A stretch of DNA of 64,000 nucleotides from Erpetoichthys calabaricus (taxonomy: Eukaryota; Chordata; Cladistia; Polypteriformes; Polypteridae): positions 64,730,697-64,794,696 of the forward strand of contig NC_041409.2 of NCBI RefSeq assembly GCF_900747795.2. The letters run 5' to 3'. Of this stretch, positions 1 to 13,193 are shown in pieces. A program made the translations under genes and the position numbers. The notes under the pieces are model-generated. The model did no database searches. It saw only the letters and a program-made list of their open reading frames with translations, and was not told the DNA's origin. Numbering within the stretch: position 1 is the stretch's first letter; each line of letters starts with the position of its first letter.

Positions 1-616
1 AGCCGCTCTCTTGTGTGATATTGCGATGTCCACTGCTTTATTTAATGCTAGCTAAGACCCGGCACTTCAAAGTTTCTCGCTACAGCAATTTTAACTCCGT
101 TACAAAGTGATCCAAATCTCGTTTATACCTCGTGTCTTCTCATTAAACTTGTATGTCGCGAATATGGTATTGCAAATGGCAGTGGGAGCGTTTCTATAAA
201 CTTAATTTAAACTTCCGGTTTACACCGTGCTTCGCTTCTTATTGTTTCGCTGCTTTCTCAGTTGTGTAATGAATGTTTTCTTCAGCGCTCTTTGGGGCTC
301 TTCCTTGTTTTCTACGTACTGCGTTCACAGTCAGTTCACATGATTACGTGGGAGGCGTGATGACGCGATACGCAACTCCGCTTCCCACGGCCAGCGAGCT
401 GCAGTCCATTACAGTATATGGACAAAAAAGAGGTTCCAGTTATGACCGTTACGCTTTGAATTTCGAAATGAAACCTGCCTAACTTTTGTAAGTAAGCTGT
501 AAGGAATGAGCCTGCCAAATTTCAGCCTTCCACCTACACGAGAAGTTGGAGAATTAGTGATGAGTCAGTCAGTCAGTCAGTGAGTCAGTGAGGGCTTTGC
601 CTTTTATTAGTATAGA
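1..616 (-). mobile_element. Helitron, 5' terminal region, running off the left edge
   Basis: Read on the minus strand, the element starts TCTATACTAATAAAAGG at 616, the 5' end seen on many animal Helitrons: 5' TC, with host T on the plus strand (A on the element strand) just outside, as expected for insertion between A and T. Then come the CACTGACTGACT repeats (566-592), TCTCCAACTTC and the conserved non-coding leader. No Rep/helicase reading frame is visible in this part. The 3' end is beyond base 1. Confidence 0.8.
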
Positions 617-1083
617 TTCAAAACTAGTTCAGTTCTTCCTTCCCCATTGATTTTAATGCATTTCAAAGAGTTTTGTGAAGTTCTCGAATATTTCCATGAT
701 TTTACCAAACTCACCAAGGTTTGCTCATCACTATTCCCCACATACACTACTTTAATATTTTTGATGAATATTTCTCCAACACAATAAATTTAAGAATAAT
801 TCATGGTTTCAAATATTTATCATTGACAGCACTATTTTGAGTGGCACTGTACAAATGGTAGGATATGGATTGTTCCACTGTACTGTTGCCATTTCAAATT
901 AACTGCAAAATAAGTTGTAGGCATTCACTTTTACTTTTGACTAAAGTATTGAAGTATGGCACTATTTTTGTTGCAACGTTCATATAACCTCTGGCTTTCT
1001 CCATTGATGTATTTCATTGCATTGCTTATTTTTCATCTGAGGGCCTTCTTAATTATTGTTATGTTGCTAAATATATCTTTTAG
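617..1083. other. ATG2B intron, no recognised feature
   Basis: AT-rich intron between the Helitron end and the first visible exon. I see no repeat or reading frame that I can name. Confidence 0.5.
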
Positions 1084-1256
1084 AAGACGAGAGTGGTTCA
1101 GAGGAGGAAACTATGCAGTATTACACTACTGGAGATCCTGGCTTTAGAAATCGTCGGAAACGAAAGCTTGAACCTCAAAACAAAACTTCCCAAAGCCTAT
1201 TATCTGTTCTTCTTAATGTAAACCATGGACTTGTCACCTTACAGACAGATGCAAAG
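1084..1256 (+). CDS. ATG2B: ATG2B exon 1 in window
   Basis: Residues 1-57 of the visible part. It opens with an acidic stretch (DESGSEEE), has a basic patch (RNRRKRK) and ends QTDAK in phase 0. Acceptor ttttag, donor gtaatg. Confidence 0.9.
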
Positions 1257-4200
1257 GTAATGTTTAACTACAATGGCCACCTTCCTTATTTTCTACAGTC
1301 AGGCCTCTTAGTTTTACCATAAACAGCACTTGAAGACCACACGTCTATACATTGACTTAATGTTGGCCTTAGTTGCCAAAATATCTTGCAGGGGGGTTTG
1401 TAGTTTCTTTTTAAACCCAATAGTATGACAGATTTCATGTTTTCCTGTAAGAAAATAAATTTAAGACGGATGCAAATATTAAATTGATTGAGGTAAGCAC
1501 TTAAAGTAAGTAATTTGGTGTCATTTTCTTCTGAAAAGTCAAATTTAACAATAGACAAAAAAGGTTAATCTCCTAATTCCTTGTTTTGACAGTTCTCTTC
1601 ATTTTTTATCTATTAGCAAGAAGATGGTAAAAGAATAGAAGGAAAGCATGGTGAATTCTGGCTAGAAATTGACTCTGGTGTTTTGTTCAGTGTAAGTCAG
1701 TATGAGGGATATGAAGATCAGCAATATATTTGCCTCCATACCAACCGACTATGCCTTTATCATCAAGGTAGGATTTGGCTACAGTACTGTATTACATGTC
1801 ATTGAAACTGTCAAAAAGTCTATATACCCAAATAATCCAAACCAAATAGGATAGACTTATGAGAAATACTATTAATTTATCTGCAAATTTAGCACTTTTG
1901 TGTACTTTCTTTATTATTGCTCTTTTTTAAATATTTCCATAATTAATGGTTTAAATGAGTTCTGGACAAACTTACTTGAAGGTTTCTAATTATATTTTCT
2001 TTTTCTTTAATTTTTTCACACATTCAGTAATGCTTTTCTGATTTCATTGATTTTTTTCTTGCGTCATCTAATATAATGTACAAGTAGTAATTCACATTCC
2101 ATCTTCTATGACTACTGTCATCTCAGGCCAACATAAATATTGAAATTCCAAAGTGTTTCATGGATTTGCCCATGGTTTTCAATACAGTTGTTGGTGCATT
2201 GTTACACGATCCTTGCATATCCACAATCATTTTTCAAACCAGTGATTCTGCTTTGATCTAGAGCAGCCCTTGCTCCTGCCAGGGGTTCAGTGTCATTAGG
2301 ACTACAGCTTTGCTATACTAGGTGAATAATCAAGCAATACTAGTTAAATAAAACTACTGCTTTTTCCATTATGAGCAATATACTTAATGGTCACTGTTAA
2401 TAACAGGAGAAAATCTGTGAAGTGCTTGCACAACACCTGGAAAAGTCCAATAACACCAAAGTACACACTTCAATCTAGCCAAGAAATCCTAAAAGAAATA
2501 CTTGTTGAAAAGCATCAAGAAGAAGAGACTGCGCTGTGCGAAAAAGCATAAAACATGGAGAAACAGACAGTGACAAAGTCTTTTAGAATGATGAATACTA
2601 CTTTGAAAAATATAGACACTAGTAAACAAAAATAAAATGTGAAGAGACTTACATGGATGTCTGTCTACAGCCTTCTATGAAGCGCTGTGGGGGAATCTGT
2701 CATGCTCCAGGGCTGCATTTCAGCCAACAGTGTTAAGGATACAGTCAAAACTGATAGAATGAAGACTGCTGAGAAATGTAACAGGTTTTGACTTTTCATA
2801 TTGTAACTTTAGGAAAAGTTCTTCTTTACAAAAGAAGTACTATTGGCCCCAAATAGAACAAAACAATTAAGACCAACGTTCAGCAGAAGTCTGGAGATTT
2901 CACATAAACTGTAATAAATAGTCCACCTCAAAGTCCTGACCAAACATACGTGAAACTGTGTGGAATCACTTGTACAGGGATGAAAACAACAAGAAGACAA
3001 GTTAAAAAGAAGATTTATAGTAAATCCTATAAGGCTATTGCATTGTAAGAGAGGCCACACTAAATTCTTAATTATTTTTAAAAACATTCTTGTTGCTTTT
3101 TATCTGGCTTTAAAAACATTTGTTTTGAGTGGCCCAAGACGTGTGCACAGTGGCGCATATGTATATAATGTTATATGAGCTAAAGTCTGCACATCTTCTA
3201 AGACAACCAGACAGGCTATAAAACATCCTGTGCATTTACTAACATATCAGATTTTAAAAATATTGCAGCACATCAGAAAAATACATGTTGAACATTTTTA
3301 AAGCTGCACCACTTTCCACATTCTTTCTCTTGTGTATACTTTTAAAATCAGCATTATCTGTTAAATGAGTATTATATGTTAAACCTTGGGTGTAAGTCCT
3401 ACGAATTAGCAGTGCTAGCTGCTGTTTTCTACAGTCATGTTAAAGACGTTACACTTGTCACTAACATGGCATTAGGAACATGGAAATCCAAATCTGTTAC
3501 AGGTTGTCTTAGTTTGGGGTGTACTAGTTTTATTTGGTTTTATTGTGTGCTTAACTGTTTTCTTTTAGCAGCCTGTTTCTGTTTGACTATTTTACTAGGT
3601 TTGGTGGATGACACAGTTCCTAAGGGAGAGATCAAAATGCCCAGTAAAACCCGACCTCACTGGCTGGAGCCTACAATCTACCGTTCTGAAGAAGGACTCA
3701 TTAGTAAACAAAATGCCTCAGATCCAGTTGCAGTAGAAAACCAGACTATGTTGTCAGTTGCCATCAAGATACATTCAGAAAATCTGGAGCGCAATCTTAA
3801 AGAGTATATCGTTTCTGTGGGAGTAAGAGGAGCGACTCTTCAGCACTGCATTGTTCCTTCTAGCCTCAGCTGGCATGAGCAGGTTTAGCTATTTCTCATT
3901 TTTTCTCACACTTCCTTTGAATTTTGTCCATAATATGTACAGTTTATATCGTGTAAGCCTTGGTTGCTTTTTTGCATGAAATGCATCAAAAAGTATTTAT
4001 ATAATAACTGTTATTTTCTGAACAGGTCTGTATACTTCCTACTGTTGATATTCTGTTTTATGTTGTATATGTCACATTTGATGTCATGTTTTTCATTCAT
4101 AGTTATTAGAAAAGTAAACTCTTATTAGGTGTATTTGCATTAAGTGCAGAAAAACATGTTGTGGTCATCTTGTCTGTGTGTTTGTCTATACAAGATGAAA

Positions 4201-7200
4201 CAAGTGTAGTTCCAGTGGATGAATTTCATTTGACCATACTTACTCTTCAAGGAGATTTTTTGGGAAAGTTCAGTTTTTGCTAAGCTTAGCGTGTTGAATA
4301 TAGCATGCCTTACACATTCAGACTATTTGAATAGCAATAGCAAATTTTCATTTCATCTATGTAATCATTCATCTATCTTAAAAGATTACAAAACTTTATG
4401 TGAGACCTGCGTTACTGACTAATTTACCCATTCAAAATTACCTTAAAAGAGCTTACTTCATCCTGTATTTTTTTTAGACATTTACATGTGCAATAGTTGG
4501 TCCTGATGGCAATACATCACCTCAATACAATGTATTGAAAGGGCAGAAGACTCATGCACAAAGCCAAGATCTCTGCATCAACTCAACATAGCTGGACTTC
4601 ACAATAGATGTTAACTGTCCACAACCAACAACCAATAAATGAACATCAGTCAGTGATATTTACAAATATATTGGAAATGCACTGTTGCAGTTTTTTCATA
4701 TAATGCACCAGTTCTATCCACAAAATGCATCCTCTTCTGCTTTGCTTCTTCTTCCATTTTTTTGACTAGATCTCACCAATAGAGGTTTCAACATGATATT
4801 TATGACCAGATGACTTTCCTGATGCCAACTTGTATGACGTTACAAAATGATTGGTGTTAACATAAAAAAATTAAGCCATCAAAGAAAAGGACAGTATCCC
4901 TAGTGGCAAACACAGAGGTGGATCTGTGATGTTTTAAGGTTGCTTTGCCACCTCTGACACTGGGTGCCTTGAAACTGTGCATAGTATTATCGATTCTGAA
5001 GATTAACAAAGAATTTTAGTGTCAAAATGCATGGTCTCCATCAAAGGTCATGGATCTTCCAGCATGACAATGACCCAAATCACACTTCAAAACAGTTTTT
5101 TTGGACAGGTTTGAAGTTGTTACCAATGAGACCTGATCTAAATCCCATTGAACTCTTGTAGGGAGATTTGAAAAAACATTTGGGAGATGATACCCATCAA
5201 ATCTTGGAAACCTGGAGCATTTTGCAAAAGAGTGCTCAAAAATTCTGGAAGAAGGATGCAAGAAACTTGGTTATCAGTACAGAAAGCATTTGTCTACAAT
5301 TGTTCATTCCAAAGGGTGTGCCACCAAATACTAAATCAACAATGGCAACAATTTTGCCAGAACTTTTTTTGGGATTCTGTGTGAAATAAGATTAGATTTG
5401 GCTTTTTCCCCACAGGTTTTTGTGTTCATCCAATACAAGTAAATGTTAACACCAATCATTTTGTAATTTCATACATTTTGTGGAAGAATTGGTACATTAT
5501 CTGAAAAAACTGCAACAGTGTCAATATTTTTGGCCACAACTGTATCGCTTAAGTTGAAATCGAGGTCTATGAAAGCTATTTCAACGACCATAAGACTATT
5601 TGGGCTCATGTTTTAACAACACGATATTATAAAATACTATTAAAAATTTGGATGTGTGCATCAGTAGGCCTTGTGCCCTAGGAACCAAGTTACCCAAACT
5701 ATTATTTAACATTACAGTAATTATTTGCCGCTCAAGTGCTGATCTTTCTGATCATAAAATAGTTCATTACGATAGCAATTGACGAGAAGAATTAATAATT
5801 AATTGCAGAATTATGGTATTTGAGGGTTTGCTCTAAAGTGCCTCTTTCTCTTGCACGATTTAGCTTAAAAACTAATCAGCACATTGTCATCTTATAACAG
5901 GCTTAAATCCCGAGTTTAGTATTTTTCTGTCCAGCCATTTTAGCTCTAGACCATCCTCAAGAAACTGTGACACACAGACACACACCCATCATCAAGATAT
6001 AAATATTTTCGTTATTAGGAGACCCTAAAACATTGAGATCCATCAAAAAACAGAGATCAACATTTCTGACGAATCAAAAGCTTTCGCTCCTCCTCCATAG
6101 ATGATGGTTATGGTGGGGGAGGGTGCCCTCTGCATGTAATTAATTACATTCCATTATCACTGTTAGTTTTGAATATGACTTGTTACTATAAAAATATCTA
6201 ATAAAAAAATTTTGACAGCTCCGTCTTTAATGAAGTAAATAACAAATAATAAAATACTTCAACTTTCAAAACAGTTGACTAACTCCTGAAACAGACATGA
6301 ATGTTGCATCATTTTTTAACTTGTTTATGTGTATAATTTTGGTTTAATGCTTCAATAGGCACACTTTTAGATTTTATTTTAAGTCATCATATTTCTTTTT
6401 ATAATGTATTGTACAAATATGTATATAATCTTTCATGAAAGAAAAATGCCTTTTGGCTATATTCTGTTGTCATTCTGTGAATAAATTAGGAGAAGCACTA
6501 AATGTACCTGTTAAAAAAATTAACTCTACCTGTAACTATGAATGAGATGATTTGAATCACAAGTTTTTTTTTGACTCTTCAACAGATTTTAGATTTTTTG
6601 AATGTATCAGATGAGCCAGTTCTTGGATATAGTCCACCTGTATCAGGCACTACATTTCACTTGCACCTGTGGAGCTGCTCTCTCGATTACAGGTATTATA
6701 AAATGAAATTTGCTCTAACTTTTATTGGTTATGCTGATTTCTGCGTTATAATGTAGGGTTGTGTCAGTGTCTTTCTGACAAATTAATAAAAAAGGCAGTG
6801 TCCACCATAAAAGTAAAATGAAGCAGTGCTTAATATGCAGTATTTTGACTCTTGCGCATTTTTCAGGTGTGATTTTAAGCCAAGATGTCTCCTTCACCTA
6901 AGTATAGCTGTGTGCTGTCTTTGTATTAGTGTTTTTATTATGCATTTTGTGTGGTTTTATATGCTGCATCTATATATATTATTTCTTTTCAGACCCCGAT
7001 CTCTCCCAGTACGATCCCTCCTTACTGTTGAAACATTTAGTATCTCCAGGAATATATCACTTGACAAGTCTTCCTCAACATTGAGGTATGCATTACTGAA
7101 ACTCCTACCAAGGTTTATGTATGATGTACAGCAATATGTTAGGACAGTACTAATTTAAAGGAGCATTTGCAAATAAAAGTTAACACTTTTAATTTAGAAA

Positions 7201-10200
7201 ATGAATGATGAGTAAGCATTCTCCCAAATGTCAACAAGAAGATTACTTTTTTCATAAACATTGCTATAAAAGTAAGAAAAAATAAAATTTTTAAAAAGTT
7301 AACGTTTCTTAAATTTTATTTAAAATAATATTCAGAGTATATGTTTGGAAAAAATGTTACAGTATAAGACAACAAATATGTCCCAAAAATTTTATAATAT
7401 TTTAGAGCAATGAAAAAAAAATTGTCATCAGTATATCCCACACATATGAGTTGGTAGGAACAATGACAGTTGCCAAAGAATTTTTCAGTATATACCAAGG
7501 TGTCTTTTGAAAAAATATAATGGAGGATTTCTAAGACGCTCATGAATAGAAGGTGTAGTTTGCAAAAAAAAAGTTACACCTTTTTTACATGCTAAAAAAA
7601 CCTTGTTTTTCACAGAATAATACTTGATGAAGCTGCTTTGTTTTTATCTGACAAATGCAATGCAGTGTCCGTTAACCTCAGCAGAGGTGAGTTTATTTTT
7701 GGTTTGCTGCTTGATGCTCTGCCGTTTAATTTGAAGAGATTCAATCTTGATTTTCTTTCATATTTGCAAATATTTATGTATTCATTAAACATATGTAAAT
7801 ATTCGGAAGTGTAAAGTGAATTCGTCACCTCCGTCTTAGTTTTGTAGCTTCTTGCAACTATTTCAGCAGTAGCACATTTATGTAAATATGTTTTAAGAAA
7901 GTTTTTTCTTTTTCAAGTTTCGTTGATCTTTTAATTTAAAATACTTATTTTAATTTATTTCGCATATTGAGGAGATGGTAGTAGTATGTATTAAAAATAG
8001 AAAAATGTTCAAAAGTCAGAATTTAACTTTGTTTTTTAAGGAACCAAAAAAACCCTGTATATGATGTATTGTTTCCTTCACTATATTATGTTGTAGTATT
8101 TTTGAAGAATGTGGAAAACTATGTTTTTTCCACAGTTAAACCAGCCCAACGGCCCATTAAAAAATTATACAAGTTACAATGCATACATTCATAATGTGAC
8201 ATGTTCTGCTGAAAAAAATAATTTAATTCTTGATTTTAATATACAGATTATGTGCAGGTAGTGGATATGGGTCTATTAGAGCTACGCATTAGTGCAACCA
8301 AACCTGGAAAAAATGGCGAAAGGGTAAGAAGATTGTTTATTAACTGTTTATTACAGTTTAGCGTGCATGTTTATTAACTGTTTATTACAGTTTAGCGTGC
8401 AGAAATGTCCCAGTAAGGGGGACTACTGAAATGGTAACGGTTTACCTGTGACACATAATTATTACTGAAATGATTTGAAGTGTTGTGCTATAGTCAAAAG
8501 AAAAAAGTCAGTGCACCCCATTAAATGTTGTTTCATTTTTAACATATGTGAACATATGAAACTTTGATTTTCATTTAAAGAGTATATACAGTTAAAGGTG
8601 ATATAATGTGACTGTGGTATAGCGGGTCTGTGGCTTCAAAAAAAAGGTCGAGTTTTAAATCCATAAAGCCATGTCACTCTTCGTGGGCACGACTGCGGGG
8701 AGTTAATGAGGTAGTTGGAGCGAGTCGCACCTGTATGTGCAGGTGTGATTGTTCTCAATTGCTTCATTGGCTTCCTGCGGCGTGTGATTAAAGCGCTGTG
8801 CAAACGGAGACGGGAGGGTATATATACGGGTCGGCACAAGGAAAGATGGAGAAGTTAAAAGATGGGGAGAAATCAAAAATGCGAGAATCAAAGAAAAGGA
8901 ACGAAAGTGAATGAGGTTAAAGGACATGAAGGCAGGCTTGGGAAGGACGATCTGGCCACCTGGAAGGAGGAGACAGCACAAGCTGGGGCACCGTGAAGGA
9001 CTGCTAGCTGTGGCGCTCTAGGGGCTAGTTTGCCCCACTGAACATTCGGGTGGAGTGTGGCGAGCAAGGCAGGTGCACTCCCTAGACTTCCGAGGTGCAA
9101 CCATGTGAGCGCGAAGGAAGAAGGGAGGATAGCTGACCTTGGAGGGTCTGGCAGTGATGACTGGAGGCAGCCAAGACGGAGGTCGGCTGAAAGAAGCTCG
9201 TGCCTGTTGAGTCTCCGGCGGCTACGTGAGCAATGGGCGAGCCGGGGAGAAAGAGAAGGAGGTGGGTTGAGATCAGGAGGAGTTAGTCTGCATTTTTAAC
9301 CTCGGATTTTTAATGGATTTGTTTATTATTTTTATTCCCACTTTTTACTGATTTTTATGGATTTATATATGTACTTTGTTTTTGAACACTGCACAACTGA
9401 CACTTTTTTGTTGATTTTTACTTTTGTTTTGATTGGTTTGTAATAAAGCACTTAAGCACTTTTTCCACCATCCTTTGGCATCATCAGTGAATTGTCCTCA
9501 TATGTCAGCTCATCTCTGTCATAACTATTGACGGTGTGGGTTCAGCAGACTCCCATGTGGGAAGAGGGAGTCTGTAGGGGACCGGCATTGTCACAGTGAC
9601 ATGATGTTCAGAATGCTATATATATATTTTGTAGTCCATTGTATATTTTAAATAAACATAAATGCAAAATTAGCTTATAAAATTGTAAGTACACTCCTAC
9701 CTTTATCACTACTTGAAATAGCTAAAATTAGAATGATGTGCTTCAGGTAAGGTGCAAGTAAGTAGAACATCATTAGAGAGTATCTTGGAGGGAAATGTTA
9801 TATTTAATGTCTAATACTTTGGTTTAAGTATGTTTTATTACCATGCCTAAATCAAAAGAGCTCTCTGTGGCCTTCAGAAAGAATGTTTTACATGCCTATG
9901 AGTCTGAGAAGGGATTTAGAAAGCACTACAAACAACTGGAAAGCAACCCTTCCATTGTCTGGGGCAGATTGCAAACATCTGCCAACTTGTCCAGGCCTGG
10001 CCACCCTAGCAAGTTTAGCCTGAGAGGGGAGCACAAGATGCTGAAAGAAATCTCTTAAGAACTCTAGAATTTCATCACAGGACCTACAAGAAGCTCTGCC
10101 ACTATTGATATCAAAGTCCATGAGTCTACCATAAAAAAGAGGCTGAATAAATCGGATCTACATGACAGTTGTGCCAGGAGAAAACCTTTGTTGTGCAGAA

Positions 10201-13114
10201 AAAACACAGGGACAAAAGTAAAGTTTGCTCAAGAACATCTAGGCATAGACTAGGGTTTCTGGAACAAGGTGCTCTGGACAGATGTGGCAAAGATAGTTAG
10301 TTATTTAGCCACAACACCTAAACGCGTTTGGTAAAAACCAAAGACAACATTTGATCACAAAAACCCAATACCAGCTATAAAGCGTGGTGGTGGAAATGGT
10401 TTGGGGTTGCTCTGCTGCATCAGGGCATAGGAGCTCATTTATAAAGCTTGATTATGCATAAAATAAAATATTTTGAAATATGCATACACAACTTCTGAAT
10501 CAAACATCTGGATTTATAACAGAAAACTTCATGGGCAAATTTGCATATTTTTACCACATCTTCGATATATGTGCATGCAACATTTTGGCGAAACTGAGAA
10601 ATGACGACACACTTTATTAAGTAGGGAAATGCAGCCAGACCAGCAAAACGATGAGTTGCACACATAATAATTCACATCACCAAGCCATTATTATAATGTG
10701 CATTGGCATAACAAGCATAGTACACATCAAAAGTGCTGAATATATTGTATAGACTGTGTTTTAGTTTCCTTTTAAGAGGGAAATGACTGACAGGTCAGGA
10801 ATATCTCATCCAAGCTTCACTCTGTCATGTCCTCTGTGCTGAAAACCTTGAACTGACTGAAAAGGTGCTACATACATTTTTCGTATGGTGTGGGTGCACA
10901 TACATTAAACATAATATGTTTTTGCCGACATAAAAAGCAATTTGCAGCAGTGTCCAGTTCTCCTAATGCAATTGGAGCAAGTTACTGCAATAATATTGTT
11001 TAAGTACACCTAGCACTATATTATACTTGTTTTCAGATTTGATAATGCATAACTTTCTCAGTATTAACAGTTAATAAATATTTTATTCCACCTTAACATT
11101 TCATTTTTATTTTACTGCTTTAACTTTTTTCTTGTCTTAATTGATATGTTTGTAGACTGAACCTAGATTTGAAATGCGCTGCTCCAGTGATGTTATTCAT
11201 ATACGCACCTGTGCAGACTCCTGTGCCGCCCTCATGAACCTCATACAGTATATAGCAAGTTACGGTGATCTGGCACCTCCTTCTGAACTAGAAACTAATG
11301 TTGTATGCCACACAAAACGAGGCAGAGTAAGTTCAAAGCGTAATCAAAACTTTCATGTTGCACATTGTTGATAATTATATAGTATGCTCTTGTCTAAACT
11401 AGAAAGTAAAATATAGCATGTAACAGTACTTTTAAGTAATAATCAATGGCTGTTACTTTCCTAAACATTATAAGCATGTAAAGAAAGCTGTAATTGTTCC
11501 ATTGGTCAACAGACTGTTTGTAACTCCATTTTTGATTTTGTCATATGATAAAGTTTGGGAACTCCTCTCAGCCTGCATAGTAATTTACTCGTACTTTCAA
11601 CAAAAAAGTCAACAGTGGTATGTCTTTCATTTCCTAGGAACATCTGAGTACTGGGGTGTTTTCTGAACAAAGATTTTTAGTGAAGCAGTATTTAGTTGTA
11701 TGAAATTAAATCAAATGTGAAAAACTGACTGGGCAAAAATTTGGGTACCATTGTAATTTTGCTGATTTGATGCATGTAACTGCTCAATACTGATTACTTG
11801 CAACACCAAATTGGTTGGATTAGCTTGTTAAGCCTTGAACTTCATAGACAGGTTTGTCCAATCGTGAGAAAAGGTATTTAAGGTGATCAATTGCAAGTTG
11901 TACTTCCCTTTGACTCTCCCCTGAAGAGTGACAGCATGGGATCCTCAAAGCAACTCTCAAAATATCAGAAAACAAAGATTGTTCAGTATCATTGTTTAGG
12001 GGAAGGCTACAAAAAGCTATCTCAGAGGTTTAAACTGTCAGTTTCAACTGTAAGGAATGTAATCAGTAAATGGAGGGCCACAGGCAAAGTTGCTGTTAAA
12101 ACCCAGGTCTGGCAGGCCAAGAAAAATACAGGAGCGGCATATGCGCAGGATTGTGAGAATGGTTACAGACAACCCACAGATCACCTCTAAAGACCTGCAA
12201 GAACATCTTGCAGATGGTGTATCTGTACATTGTTCTACAATTCAACGCAATTTGCACAAAGAACATCTGTATGGCAGGGTGATGAGAAAGAAGCCCTTTC
12301 TGCACTCGCGCCACAAACAGAGTCGCTTGTTGTATGCAAATGCTCATTTAGACAAGCCAGATTCATTTTGGAACAAAGTGCTTTGGAATGATGAGACAAA
12401 AATTGAGTTATTTGGTCATAACAAAAAGCGCTTTGCATGGCGGAAGAAGAACACCGCATTCCAAGGGACTGGGGCCCTTGTTAAAGTCGAGGGTTGGATG
12501 AATTCAACCCAATATCAACAAATTCTTCAGGATAATGTTCAAGCATCAGTCACAAAGTTGAAGTTACGCAGGGGTTGCATATTCCAAGAAGACAACGACC
12601 CAAAACAGTTCGAAATCTACAAAGGCATTCATGCAGAGGGAGAAGTACAAAGTTCTGGAATGGCCGTCACAGTCCCCTGACTTGAATATCATCGAAAATC
12701 TATGGGATGATTTGAAGCAGGTTGTTCATGCTTGGTAGCCATCAAATTTAACTGAACTGGAGAGATTTTGCATGGAAGAATGGTCAAAAATACCTCCATC
12801 CAGAATCCAGACACTCATCAAAGGCTATAGGAGGTGTCTAGAGGCTGTCATATTTGCAAAAGGAAGCTCAACTAAGTATTGATATAATATCTCTGTTGGG
12901 GTGCCCAAATTTATGCACCTGTCTAATTTTGTTATGATGCATATTGAATATTTTCTGTTAATCCGATAAACTTAATGTCACTGCTGAAATACTACACTTT
13001 CCATAAGGCAAGTCATATATTAAAAGGAAGTTGGTACTTTGAAAGCTCAGCCAATGATAAACAAAAATCCAAAGAATTAAGAGGGGTTCCAAAACTTTTT
13101 CATATGACTGTATG

Positions 13115-13193
<79 letters not shown>

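Noticed and set aside
9057-9299. 80-codon Arg-rich frame
   Set aside because: Lies inside the solo LTR and reflects its GC-rich middle part.
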